Of a stretch of DNA of 64,000 nucleotides, positions 49,001-58,195 are shown one piece after another; position 1 is the first letter of the stretch; every line of letters begins with the position of its first letter. The notes under the pieces were generated by a model, which was given only the letters and a program-made list of their open reading frames with translations, was not told the DNA's origin and ran no database searches. The position numbers were made by a program, and so were the translations under genes. Origin of the DNA: Haemaphysalis longicornis (Eukaryota; Arthropoda; Arachnida; Ixodida; Ixodidae); contig CM023449.1 in assembly GCA_013339765.2 (NCBI GenBank), positions 33,021,622-33,085,621 of the forward strand, given 5' to 3'.

Positions 49001-49430
49001 GGATTAAACAGATTACTTACGTAACAAGCACATCAAATTTAGGTTGTTTATCCTGCTCGCACAGTACGATCCGTTTCCCGCTCGGCTTGGTGTGTAGTCT
49101 GTGTTAGTACCCTACGTACGAGAGTTTTTTGTTGTTGTTTCTTGTTTTTCGCCTACCTAATAATAGCTTAAAACAACGCGGCAAAGAATGAAAACTAAAA
49201 ATAAGACGTTCTTTTCAAGCCTCGTGCCACTTTCTGGCGTTCACTTAAAATCGAAACTGCCGCACGAACCACGCATCGGGATTGGTTCGTCTGGTCATCG
49301 CCTCCTTTACATCAATGCCTGCGGCGTCGCGCTGGTTCCCATTGCTGCCAGATCCGCTAGGCCATTTCACTCACCCACCGCGCGGTCGCGCAAGTGACCG
49401 ATTCTTGCTTCTTGCGCCACCGCAGCGCAA
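46036..49430. other. Upstream/intron region, no confirmed exon
   Basis: The missing first exon of the coiled-coil gene should be here or beyond. A TTCAACAAAAACG triplet repeat is at 48247-48292. A minus-strand segment at 47435-47545 has ATGs and a good CAG|GTATGT donor, but its phase does not fit the next exon. No transposon ends were recognised. Confidence 0.4.
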
Positions 49431-49439
49431 GTGGAGACG

Positions 49440-49640
49440 CTCTGTCCGGCCAACAACAAATCAAGGTCGTGACGTCACAGCAAAAAGTCACGTGATAAAG
49501 ACATTTTCGTCACTTCCTGAACTGTGGGCTTTTTGTTTTTACTTTTATCGCATCGCGACGCACTGCGCGTAGCATCAAGAAGAAGCTATGCACTGCGGTA
49601 AGGTGTTTTTTTTTATCACTATTGCGCAAGTACATACGCC
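49440..49640. promoter_or_regulatory. Candidate promoter with CRE and E-box
   Basis: Within 200 bases lie the palindromes TGACGTCA (about 49471) and CACGTGA (about 49491), with the inverted TTGCGC..GCGCAA pair just upstream (about 49409-49430). The composition is GC-balanced and there is no repeat signature. It lies upstream of the coiled-coil gene in that gene's orientation and could be its promoter. No transcript start can be seen. Confidence 0.3.
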
Positions 49641-50079
49641 TTTCCGCAGCGGTAGGTTCGCTTTGGCGTTTCTTTGATACCCGAGTTTGTGTCAACGTAG
49701 CCGCGGTTCAACGTCGTGGACTGTTGCTTACATGATTGTCAAGTGTAGCGTCGAGCTGTTGATGAACGCGCCGCGTATCTGCTGTAAGCGTGTTGCTCAT
49801 GGTGCCTGTTCGGCAGTCACTGACTCCACCATAACTCCGCTGTAGTACCAGTACCAGGCCCATAACAAGTTTGGTGACCGATCGACCACCGCTAACTAGC
49901 GCCGCTTTCACAGCTAGCGCCGACAGGCTTTGCCGCAATGCACCTGTGACGTGCGGCTAAAGGACAGGAGGAAGGAGTGTGCACCGGATCCGCACATGTG
50001 CACCGGATCCGTACGAACATTCTCCAGCACTACGTGAAACCGGTGAATAGAAGACTATAATCAGGACGTGGGCGTAGGT

Positions 50080-50150
50080 TCTGTGGCAATAAAGTTTGTT
50101 CTCCCTCCCTTCCTCCCTCCCTCTCTTTCTCTCTCTTACTATCTCCCTAA
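50080..50150 (+). repeat. LINE-like 3' end running into CCT-rich microsatellite
   Basis: GGCAATAAAGTTTGTTCTCC is followed by CCTCCC/TCTC repeats. A near-mirror image (AGGGAGAAAAAGCTTTATTC) begins the LINE at 50408 on the other strand, suggesting the same family. Confidence 0.5.
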
Positions 50151-50407
50151 TACCCTAATTTTAAGAGCACCTCACATTTGTCGAGCACCGGACTCCGTGC
50201 AGTCTTTGAATTGGATTGGAAAACTTTTATTGAAGCATAAAAGTTGGTAACTTTCTTAGCCCAGATAGCCGTGAGCTAGCCCAGCAGCTTGCACAGTCTT
50301 TGCAATCTTTTTTTCTCTCAACTGTACAAACCATGTAATACCAACTAGGCCAATCGATCACGTTACTAAACCCTTCATTTTCGTTTTCTTCTTAGACTAA
50401 GTGCTCA

Positions 50408-51900
50408 GGGGAGGGAGAAAAAGCTTTATTCTCTAAACAGCCCTAGTGCGGGCCGTCGTGCCACAGACTCTTCATTATTAGACGGCTGGTCCTTAGAGCT
50501 CCCAGAGGTACGCACCAACACGAAGGCAGTGGGCCGCCAGGAGTTTTGGCGTCGAATTCACGTCCACGCCAGGACCCGGGTTCAACCAGTCCTCCCAGGA
50601 AGCGATGCGGGAACGTAGGTGTGGTGGTAGGTCTGGCAGATGGCACTCCCAGTAAAGGGGTCGGAAGTATTCATGGGTAGGAAGGGCAGTTGGGTGTAGG
50701 ACAAGTGGGACGCGAGAGTATGCCATGTAAGTAGTGGATATGGGGTGGAGTGACGACAGAGGAGGTTTGTGCTTTCCGGGCCACAGATGCGGCTTCACGG
50801 GAGAGGGTGAGGTGGGAGACCGGGAAACACTGCCTAATTGCGCGTAGCGCGCACGGATGCTGTCGGCGTTCCTGATGGGAAATATTTTGAGTTCCAGTGT
50901 GGTACATGATGATTTGGCCACAACATGAACGTACCCTGGGAAAGTTCTCGGGTAAGCGCGTGTTCTCGAGCATTGCCGTTCAAGTTGGCACGGCTGGGAC
51001 CGACCCATACCAGCGTTATCTTGTGGGGAGGATGGGCGCGAAGGGCGCAGTTTAGGGTGTCAGAAGTATGAGGGTGTGTGGTGTGTCGAGAAATATTTCG
51101 TAGCGCCTCTTGCGATCACTAAACACGAAAATCGGGGTGGCAGGGGCATCGAGTTTGACCGCGTATTCGGCGGTGGGCCATGGAGAATTCTTCCAGGGTT
51201 CTACAAGTTGGGGGGTTTTTGAAGTGTAGAATGGTGTCTACGAATCGGGTAGGGCTATGGAGGGCGATAGCACCATGGAAGTGGAGTCAAAACTGGCGTC
51301 CGTGAAGTAGACTGCCGCACCATTCTGTTTAAGCCAATTAATGAGCATGTTCAATGCGTTCGTGCGTTGTTGCCTGCGGACCAAATTATGAGCAGGGTAC
51401 ATGTGGCGAGGAATACGCTCAATTACTAGGTTTGGAAAGAAGCACCTGGGAGGAGGTTCGGGAGGGATTGGGGGAAGACTGTCTGTTGGGTAAAATTTAA
51501 ACGGTTAGAATCGCCCGACTTGAAGCTGATAGGTTTAAGCGTTCGAGCTGGGCCTAGAGGTGAGATGCGATCTGTTCCTCAAGGGTATTGTGAATGCCCA
51601 AAGCTAAGGCGTCTTGTGTGGCGGCATAATGAGGTATCCCCAGTGCCAAACGGTACAAGGCACGGATGGCTCCTTCACGGCGGTTTGTCTGGGCAAGTGA
51701 GGGGCGGAGGTAGGGTACAGTAGTGCACAGGACCCGAGATGTCGCGACAGTCCACAAACCATCTCTGCTCAGGGCACTTCCTGGCGACGAGCGATATTTT
51801 CTGGAGAGCCAGAAACGAGCGAAGCGACGACGGTTTCCTCCGCGGCGAAAAGTAGTTCGTCGCCTGTCGCACCGCACCCCGTTTGGCTTGCAAAATTACT
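50408..51900 (-). mobile_element. LINE ORF2 3' half, RNase H-bearing, frameshifted
   Basis: On the minus strand: EGAIRALYRLALGIPHYAAT then ALGIHNTLEE, AVYFTDASFDSTSM (RNase H first Asp), and HLRSRIASWEDWLNPGP near the C-terminus. The 3' end near 50408 has an AATAAAG. Several frame changes show it is dead. It is of the same general type as the 16-19 kb LINE, but a different copy. Confidence 0.75.
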
Positions 51901-51929
51901 CCATGGGATTAGCGCTAAGGAAACACTGG

Positions 51930-52490
51930 TAGAAATAGCCAACTGGTTTGCAACTGGTCTCAACTGGAAAACAAGTGGTTCTATTTGAGTATTCATTTTA
52001 GTTCTTGCAGGAACGCAGAAGCTGTGGGGGCAGGTGAAAGGCGCAGACGTAAAGGCCACTTTGCCGATCCTCATGAAGGCCCTGGCTGAGGAGATCCAGG
52101 ATGTGATTAAGCCACGCAAAAGGGTGCAAAGTCTCCTTCCAACGTCTTCGGAGACATTCAGCAATCCCTGATCTGTTAAAGGCCCCTAGGTGCAATAAAT
52201 TTGTGCAAAAACAAGAACCAACTGGCCTTTGTGCAGATCCTTTGCGCAGTTCCAGTAGAACCACTAGTGGCTTTAATACTGGTTCCAGTTGGGCCCAGCA
52301 GCAGCTGGAATAAGTTGCTGCTGAGCTGCTGCTGGTACCCAAGTGGAACCAAGAGCAACTGGTTTCAACTGGAACTAATAGCAGGTGGTCCCAACTGGAA
52401 CCAATAGCAACTGGTCCTAACTTGAACGAGTTGCTAACGGCCCCAACTTGGATTTGGCTAAAGACCACTCGAAGCCAGTTAGCATTTTTT
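51930..52490. repeat. CAACTGG/CCAGTTG-rich element with exon-like insert
   Basis: CAACTGG or its inverse appears about 15 times in two blocks (51940-51975 and 52205-52480). Between them, 52007-52170 on the plus strand reads like an exon: TTCTTGCAG acceptor, TQKLWGQVKGADVKATLP then AEEIQDVIKPRKRVQSLL, a TGA and AATAAA at 52195. I do not recognise the peptide. It may be a captured gene fragment or part of an unknown transposon. Confidence 0.5.
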
Positions 52491-52629
52491 CGTCTGAGAA
52501 CCGTACATCGTATCGCTTCTTAATAACGAATTATCGTCGAGTAGTGTGCTCCGAGATCTAAACCGGCAGTAGGATTTCAAGTCGTTATTTATGGTGTAAC
52601 TGTTTTTATTTTGACCCGTTGCCTTCTCT

Positions 52630-53290
52630 GGATGTCAACGAAGACGCCATTGCGAGGAGAATTCGCCATAAAATTAGGCAACGAACGCTGAAGGAAAGTA
52701 CGCCACGACCCGACCAACCCATTCCTTGAGCATTCCGCGGGGCCTACAAGTCCTACTCTACAAAGCGCGGACTGGCTATGCCATCACGCCAGACATAAGA
52801 GAGGTGGGAATGGATGCGACGATTTGGCAAAAAAAAAAAAAGAAGACCGGACGGTACCATACCCACGCCACCACCTTTCCGTCCATGCACGCAATGTCAC
52901 AACAGCAGACCCAGCGTTAAGCATCTTATGTGGGAATGCACAAGCTGGATGAAGAATGGTGGAGACACAAACCACACTATGTTCGAACATACGAAGCATG
53001 GATAAAGCCACACCAAAGCCAAAAGGGAACGTACATGTCCTTCTGGTTCTTCACAAAAGGTGCCAACCTTGTTCAGTGGACTTGAGGTGGCCCGTGTGCG
53101 GGGCGAACACAAAGACAACATCAAGCCACCAGTCGATTCTCTTGTAAAGTTACTTTTCCCCAAATGACCTTCACTAAGTGGTCCGTGTGCTGCAGGGCGG
53201 ATGTGTGAAATGAACCCATGCCACCTGCAAACTTTTTTGTCCTCTTCCCTTTCCCCAACATGAGGCGTTCAACTCCTCCTGTATGAATAA
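52630..53290 (+). mobile_element. LINE 3' end fragment with (TCA)n tail
   Basis: The frames show IPRGLQVLLYKARTGYAITP and, after a shift, CTQCHNSRPSVKHLMWECTS, the terminal cysteine/histidine motif. It ends ATGAATAAATCATCATCATCA at about 53281-53301. An A-run at 52830 marks the frameshift. Confidence 0.75.
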
Positions 53291-53643
53291 ATCATCATCA
53301 TCATCGCCAGCCTATCTACGCCCACTGCAGGGCAAAGGCCTCTCCCATTAATCTCCAACTACCCCGGTCCTGTGCTAACTGCGACCAATTTATCCCCGCA
53401 AACTTCCTGATCTCATCTGCCCATCTAACTTTCTGCCGTCCTCCGCCACGCTTGCCTTCTCTATAGGGATCCACTCTGTTACCCTTAATTACCAACGGTT
53501 ATCTTGCCTTCACATTACATGCCCTGCCCACGTCCATTTCTTCTTTTTAATTTCTGCTAATATATGTCCTTAACACGCGTTTGTTCCCTGATCCACTCCG
53601 CTCTCTTCTTGTCCTTTAATGTTGCACCTATCATCTTCCTTTC

Positions 53644-53645
<2 letters not shown>
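53291..53645 (-). mobile_element. RTE-clade LINE 3' end
   Basis: On the minus strand the frame reads TEWIPYREGKRGGGRQKVRW then ADEIRKFAG, WSQLAQDRGSWRLMGEAFAL and QWA with a stop. This is the conserved C-terminus of RTE elements in many arthropods. The 3' tail is (ATG)n at 53291-53302, shared with the TCA tail of the neighbouring LINE. Confidence 0.8.
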
Positions 53646-53690
<45 letters not shown>

Positions 53691-53712
53691 AAATAAATAA
53701 ATAAATAAATTC
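53645..53712. repeat. (AAAT)n microsatellite
   Basis: About 16 AAAT units with one AATT interruption. It probably grew from a LINE target or tail. Confidence 0.97.
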
Positions 53713-54035
53713 ATTCTTTTTGAAAAAGTTAATTCTCTTAAACTTCGTGAATCGTGGTAATTGCGACTGTGGGTGCGTTACTCGGCGGAGTTGTTTCGGT
53801 TTTATTGCGTTGCTTACATACGCGAGACAAAACACAGTCGGCCGGGGCGCAGTCCAAACGTATACACCCAAAGCTGCTGCGTCTTGTCGGCCGTCGGTGA
53901 CCACGCTGGCGGCGGGAGCGGCTGTGTCCCGTTCCACGCCACGCTATCTCAACCCTCCCCGCGCTTCCGCTTCTGCCACGCCTTACCCTCTCTCCCTGCT
54001 CTTCTCGCGGACATTTCCGGGATCGCGTAACGCTT
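53713..54035. other. GC-richer spacer, nothing recognised
   Basis: Overlapping open frames on both strands have no family resemblance. Confidence 0.5.
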
Positions 54036-54039
54036 TTGG

Positions 54040-54813
54040 AAAGCATTTGTAAATCATACAGCCAATCTCAGTTAACTTTTCCACTTGACAACTGCATTTT
54101 TAGCCCTATGCCTAACTATGGCGTACTAATCTGGGCTACCACAACTCGGGAAAATATAGGAAAAGTAACAGTTTTACAAAAACGTGCTATTCGCCTTGTC
54201 AGCAAGGTTCCGTACTTTTCTCCTACACGAGAACTATTTAAAAAGTACGATGTTATTCGTATGGATTCTATTGACAGTTATAAGCTTTGCCGATGTTACA
54301 GTAGTAAATAACGGCTCACTAATTAATCTAGCTGGTCTAGAAAAGCTTTCTTCGATCCGGAAACCTGGAAAGTAAACAGATGCCAAGCAAATTATGGAGA
54401 GCAAATGTTACGATACAGATTGCCGTCTTTGCTAAAAAATTTTCAAGAAATTTCTACCATTCCTTTTAACCATATACGAAGCATCGTTATACTCAACCCA
54501 TGACGTTGTTAAATGGAGAAATATTTTCCTCTTTCTCGCTACTGTACTTGTAAGTTCCTAATTCTTCAAAACCCTGCTTAGTATGTATTTTGAGTACTGT
54601 TTATAGTCACTGCACATATACTATATACGTAGCGCTTTTGTTTGTGTTGATTTTTGGTAATATTGGCCAATGACGCTTGCCGCCTGTCGCACCGGGGGGC
54701 TGGGGCTAGTCAAGCTGTTTCACGGCTTTTTTCCCGGCTCCATTTGCGCGAACGTGTTTGTTGCTTTTTCGCGCAAGGATAAAAATCAAATCAAATCAAA
54801 TCAAAATCAAATG
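54040..54813 (+). mobile_element. CR1/L2-Jockey-type LINE C-terminus with (TCAAA)n tail
   Basis: PNYGVLIWATTTRENIGKVT then LQKRAIRLVSKVPYF, and (after one frame change) YGEQMLRYRLPSLLKNF with a TGA at 54501. This is the conserved post-RT region. A tail of about five TCAAA units at 54778-54813 marks the 3' end. The copy is 5'-truncated. Confidence 0.8.
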
Positions 54814-54815
54814 AA

Positions 54816-55305
54816 TAGAAGTTTACTGAAAACGAAAATGACACTTTAGGTTACTTCTCTTCCGGTAGCAGCCCACAAACTGTGGTGTGGATGGGAGAGG
54901 TCGTGAAATTACTAAAGTATCCTCAGAATACAGCTCGTAATTCCCACACACTGCGACAATACTTTTCTGCTGCCGCGCGGGCAGAAAAATAACCCAAAAT
55001 TGGTGCTTTCGTGGTCTGCAAACATGTTCTTGACGGTAGAAGGGCTAGATGTCAAGAGCTCTGTAATGTTTGAAATCAGGTGTTCCCGCAAGCCAGAAGC
55101 GTCCAAGGCCGCGTCGCTAATCCAATTCACAAAGCACGTGAAGGCATATAAAAGAGCATAAAGCTAATATGTCCCACGACATACCACTATACGCATGAAA
55201 AAGCGCGGCGCTGTTTCTGTGAACTGCTGCGCACCGATTGATGCTTGCGTGCGTATCATCGACCAGATTTTAGGGGAAATCCCGAGGGTGGAGTAAGTTT
55301 CTGCG
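54816..55305. other. Nothing recognised
   Basis: No transposon ends or frames are supported. Confidence 0.5.
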
Positions 55306-55467
55306 AAGTTAAGTTTGACATCCACCTAAATGCAGCCATACAACTACAAGGAAAACTATACACAGCTTTCTCAGAAACTTCGCAGTTGAAGAAAAATTTC
55401 ATCCTGGTTTGAAATCCACCTATATGTAGCCGTATGGCTGTATTTAAGTGGATGTCAAACTTTACTT
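55306..55467. mobile_element. 162-bp inverted-repeat MITE
   Basis: Arms of 36 bases (55306-55341 and 55432-55467) pair at 33 positions: AAGTTTGACATCCACCTAAA against its inverse. A second ATCCACCTA lies at 55415. It is small, with no coding capacity. Confidence 0.85.
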
Positions 55468-56819
55468 TGTGTGCGTATCATTGGCGTGTCGTAAGTCATC
55501 ATGCTGTCAAAAAGAGATGACGCCAGCAGTCCGGACGCTGAAGTAAAATATAAAAAAAACGCAATTAATTTACAGTTCTTAACTAATTCACATTAAATTA
55601 AATGAAATTACGCGTTGTACACGAACAACAGATACAGGTAACAATTTTCGTTTAATTCAAGAGCAGAAACACAAAGCTCAGCTGCGAATTCAGACGCTGA
55701 GTAGCGTTGGGCGCATGCGTTGCTTCTTTTTCTTTCTCGGTGAGGTCACCAGGAGGGAGTCCTAGGTTCCAATTTAGTGCGCAAACATCGCGTCTTGGAC
55801 GAAACCTGCTGTCTGCTGTGCTGCTCACGCGAGATTTTACAACTAGAGACTTACAACTTTGCGCGCGTTACGGCGTCATTATAGTACTCGACTACGACGA
55901 CACCGAAAGGCACGGCGCGAAGACAAGAGCTCACTCACGCCAGAACAATTCAAGGCTGCGTTCCGATTCGCGGACAGCTTGGTAGACAGCTTACGAAGCA
56001 GTCTAATTAGACGTCTAACGGAATAAGAACTGGAACGATGCGGCGGTCACGAACGCAACACCAACGCAGTAGACAACCTCGTAGCAGACATGTTGACAAA
56101 CGCAACCAACACTTTTCGTAAATGACATCACTGTTATTATTACAAGCACTACGTGATTCAAAAATTCAACAAAAGCAACTTCAGTACTAGTAGATTTTAC
56201 TGAATATGCCGATAAAAGAACACGTTATTTTGTACCAATTTTAATAGGCAAAAGGTGGCGATGGCGTCACATGATCGTTTAGACAGGAAGGTAGCCTGCA
56301 TCGTTGCTGACTTTGATGCTGTCTCCTCGAAGCAGACTTCGTTGACGGCTTCGTTCGAATCGGAACGGGACTTAAAATGGCGGACTGTACGCGAAGACGG
56401 CAACGAAGCCGTCTAAAGGGTGCATTGGAACGCATCCTTAGAGCCTCTTTTCAAGATGATCGCCTAGACTGCCTGGTTTCCGCACCCTGGTGGCGGATAA
56501 CCAAAGCCCCAAGACCCGCATTCAATTGCACAATTAAACGTAGCTTTCAATGTCGAATGGGAATGATATTGGCGTGTGAAATAATAATATCTAGCATCTC
56601 TACTGGTGCGTCCCAACTAAGGGGTGAATAAGCCGCAGTTTTACCGCTCAAAAGGACAACCACTCAGGAACGTAGTAAAACAATAGCAAAAACGTAATAT
56701 TCCCCACGGAGCAAAGCGTTGAACTGGATATAAGCAATATAAAAACTGATCGCAGAACTACAAAAAAACTGTGGTTCATTCCTCCGTCATAGGAACCAGT
56801 AAAACACAAAAGTGAAATG
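55468..56819. other. Intergenic sequence, nothing firmly recognised
   Basis: Paired-looking words at 55960 (GCGTTCCGATTCG) and 56350 (CGTTCGAATCGGAAC) hint at a decayed inverted-repeat element about 400 bp long, not otherwise supported. Confidence 0.4.
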
Positions 56820-57205
56820 TGCCGAGAGATCTGCAGCTGAGCATCATTAGCGGGTCGGCGTCTGTCTTGTGGGTGTGCTTGGAGAGCGACGTCCTGCTAG
56901 CGGGTTGCTTCGGCAAAGGTGTACTGGCGTCATTTCCGTGATGGATATGACGCCAGTGAAGCCTCGGTGTATCCCGGCATAAAACACTTTCATGTTGAAA
57001 TATAAAACCCGCAAATGAACAACTCTAAGTGCAACGTACTCATTAATACTAAAGGTTGCTTCCCCGCAAGAAGTCTCTGTGTACACGGGTGCACCCTTTA
57101 CAGGCCGCCTGCTTCGTAGGACTGGCGTCATTCCCGTGACGGATATGACGTATGGGAAATCTTTGTGTATCCGGAAATAAAACACTTTCGCGATAAAAAT
57201 GCTGT
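56820..57205 (-). repeat. Second copy of the CRE-bearing interspersed repeat, inverted
   Basis: It is the reverse complement of 5810-6206, including both subunits (CATTTCCGTGATGGATATGACG near 56930 and CATTCCCGTGACGGATATGACG near 57130) and the GTTGCTTCCCCGCAAG segment. The CRE octamers are partly mutated here. Confidence 0.75.
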
Positions 57206-57858
57206 AATTCATTGTTTCAAATAACTACCCATACCGTTCAATGGGATAGTTTCGATGGCGCTGGAACCTGGAAAAGCAACTTTCTTATTATGAAACTATG
57301 CACACAGCAAGCTTTTGAATTCAGCATAAGCTGCGCGTGAAATGGCTGCGATGAGCCGGAAAGCTGCACCTGAGTTTCCCAAGTTTTCTCCCTGCGTAAT
57401 AGGTGACCGGTAAAGAGCGCAAAGGCTCATGGGTGCATTGTCTGCTCCAGCGGAAGCCCGCCAGTTCCGGTTCGAGAGCTCTCCTGTCCTCCCGTACGCC
57501 GGCGGCTTAAAAGCGCGCGTGTGCTTGCAGTGTTAACCCGTTTCCACCGAAAAGAAAAACGCTCATGCACCGCGCATTCAATGTACAACCACGCTGAATC
57601 CAACTAGGGGCTTCACTGAAAGGTAAGCACTCTGTGACAAATAAACAACACGCACACATGCCTGAAAACCGCCGGCGTATGAGAGGCCAGGCGAGATCTC
57701 GAACCGGAAGTGGCGGTAGCAGACGACGTACCCGTGAGCCTTTGCGCTTTTTACCGGCCACCTATTCCGCGCACCACTTCTTCGGTGAAGAAAAAGAACG
57801 CGGGTGAGCGCGTGCAGCTCGTGCGACGAAGAAGAATAAACGTGTTCGCCGTCACAGC
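57206..57858. other. Region upstream of the transporter gene
   Basis: No clear TATA box. CGTGAGC/GCGCGTG words are frequent towards 57800. It may contain the promoter. Confidence 0.35.
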
Positions 57859-57997
57859 TCGACCCGCCTTACCCCCGTAGTCGCACCCGCTTGTAGAAGA
57901 GCACAGCACCCCAGCGAGTCTGTTCCACCCCAAGTCGACCCGCCTTACCCCTGCAGTCGCCACCCGCCTGTAGAAAAGCTCGACACCCCAACGAATC
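57859..57997. repeat. Two direct copies of a ~62-bp unit in the transporter leader
   Basis: TCGACCCGCCTTACCCC begins at 57859 and again at 57935, continuing through GTAGAAgAGC..CACCCCA in both. It lies 15-150 bases before the start codon, so it is probably in the 5' UTR. Confidence 0.85.
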
Positions 57998-58013
57998 GGC
58001 CCCGCGAGAGAGC

Positions 58014-58195
58014 ATGCCGTTCTACGCGACCAACTTTCCAGTGAGCGAGAAGGGTGTGCTGACCGCTCCGCTCATCACGACTCTGGTGAGCGCCTGGATG
58101 GGCTCTCTCTGCATGGGCGCCTCGATCGGCTTCACTGCGCCGGCCAGCGAGAGCCTTTCCGAAGATTACTTCACCACGCCAGAGCACTCCACCTG
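58014..58195 (+). CDS. Transporter exon 1
   Basis: ATG in the context GAGAGCATGCCG. It has 60 codons plus TG, and the donor CACCTG|GTAAGC. It includes the first transmembrane helix and a following extracellular stretch (PASESLSEDYF). Confidence 0.87.

Noticed and set aside
53738..54046. Overlapping ~100-codon frames on both strands
   Set aside because: No family resemblance, splice signals or codon pattern; both strands open at once suggests chance.
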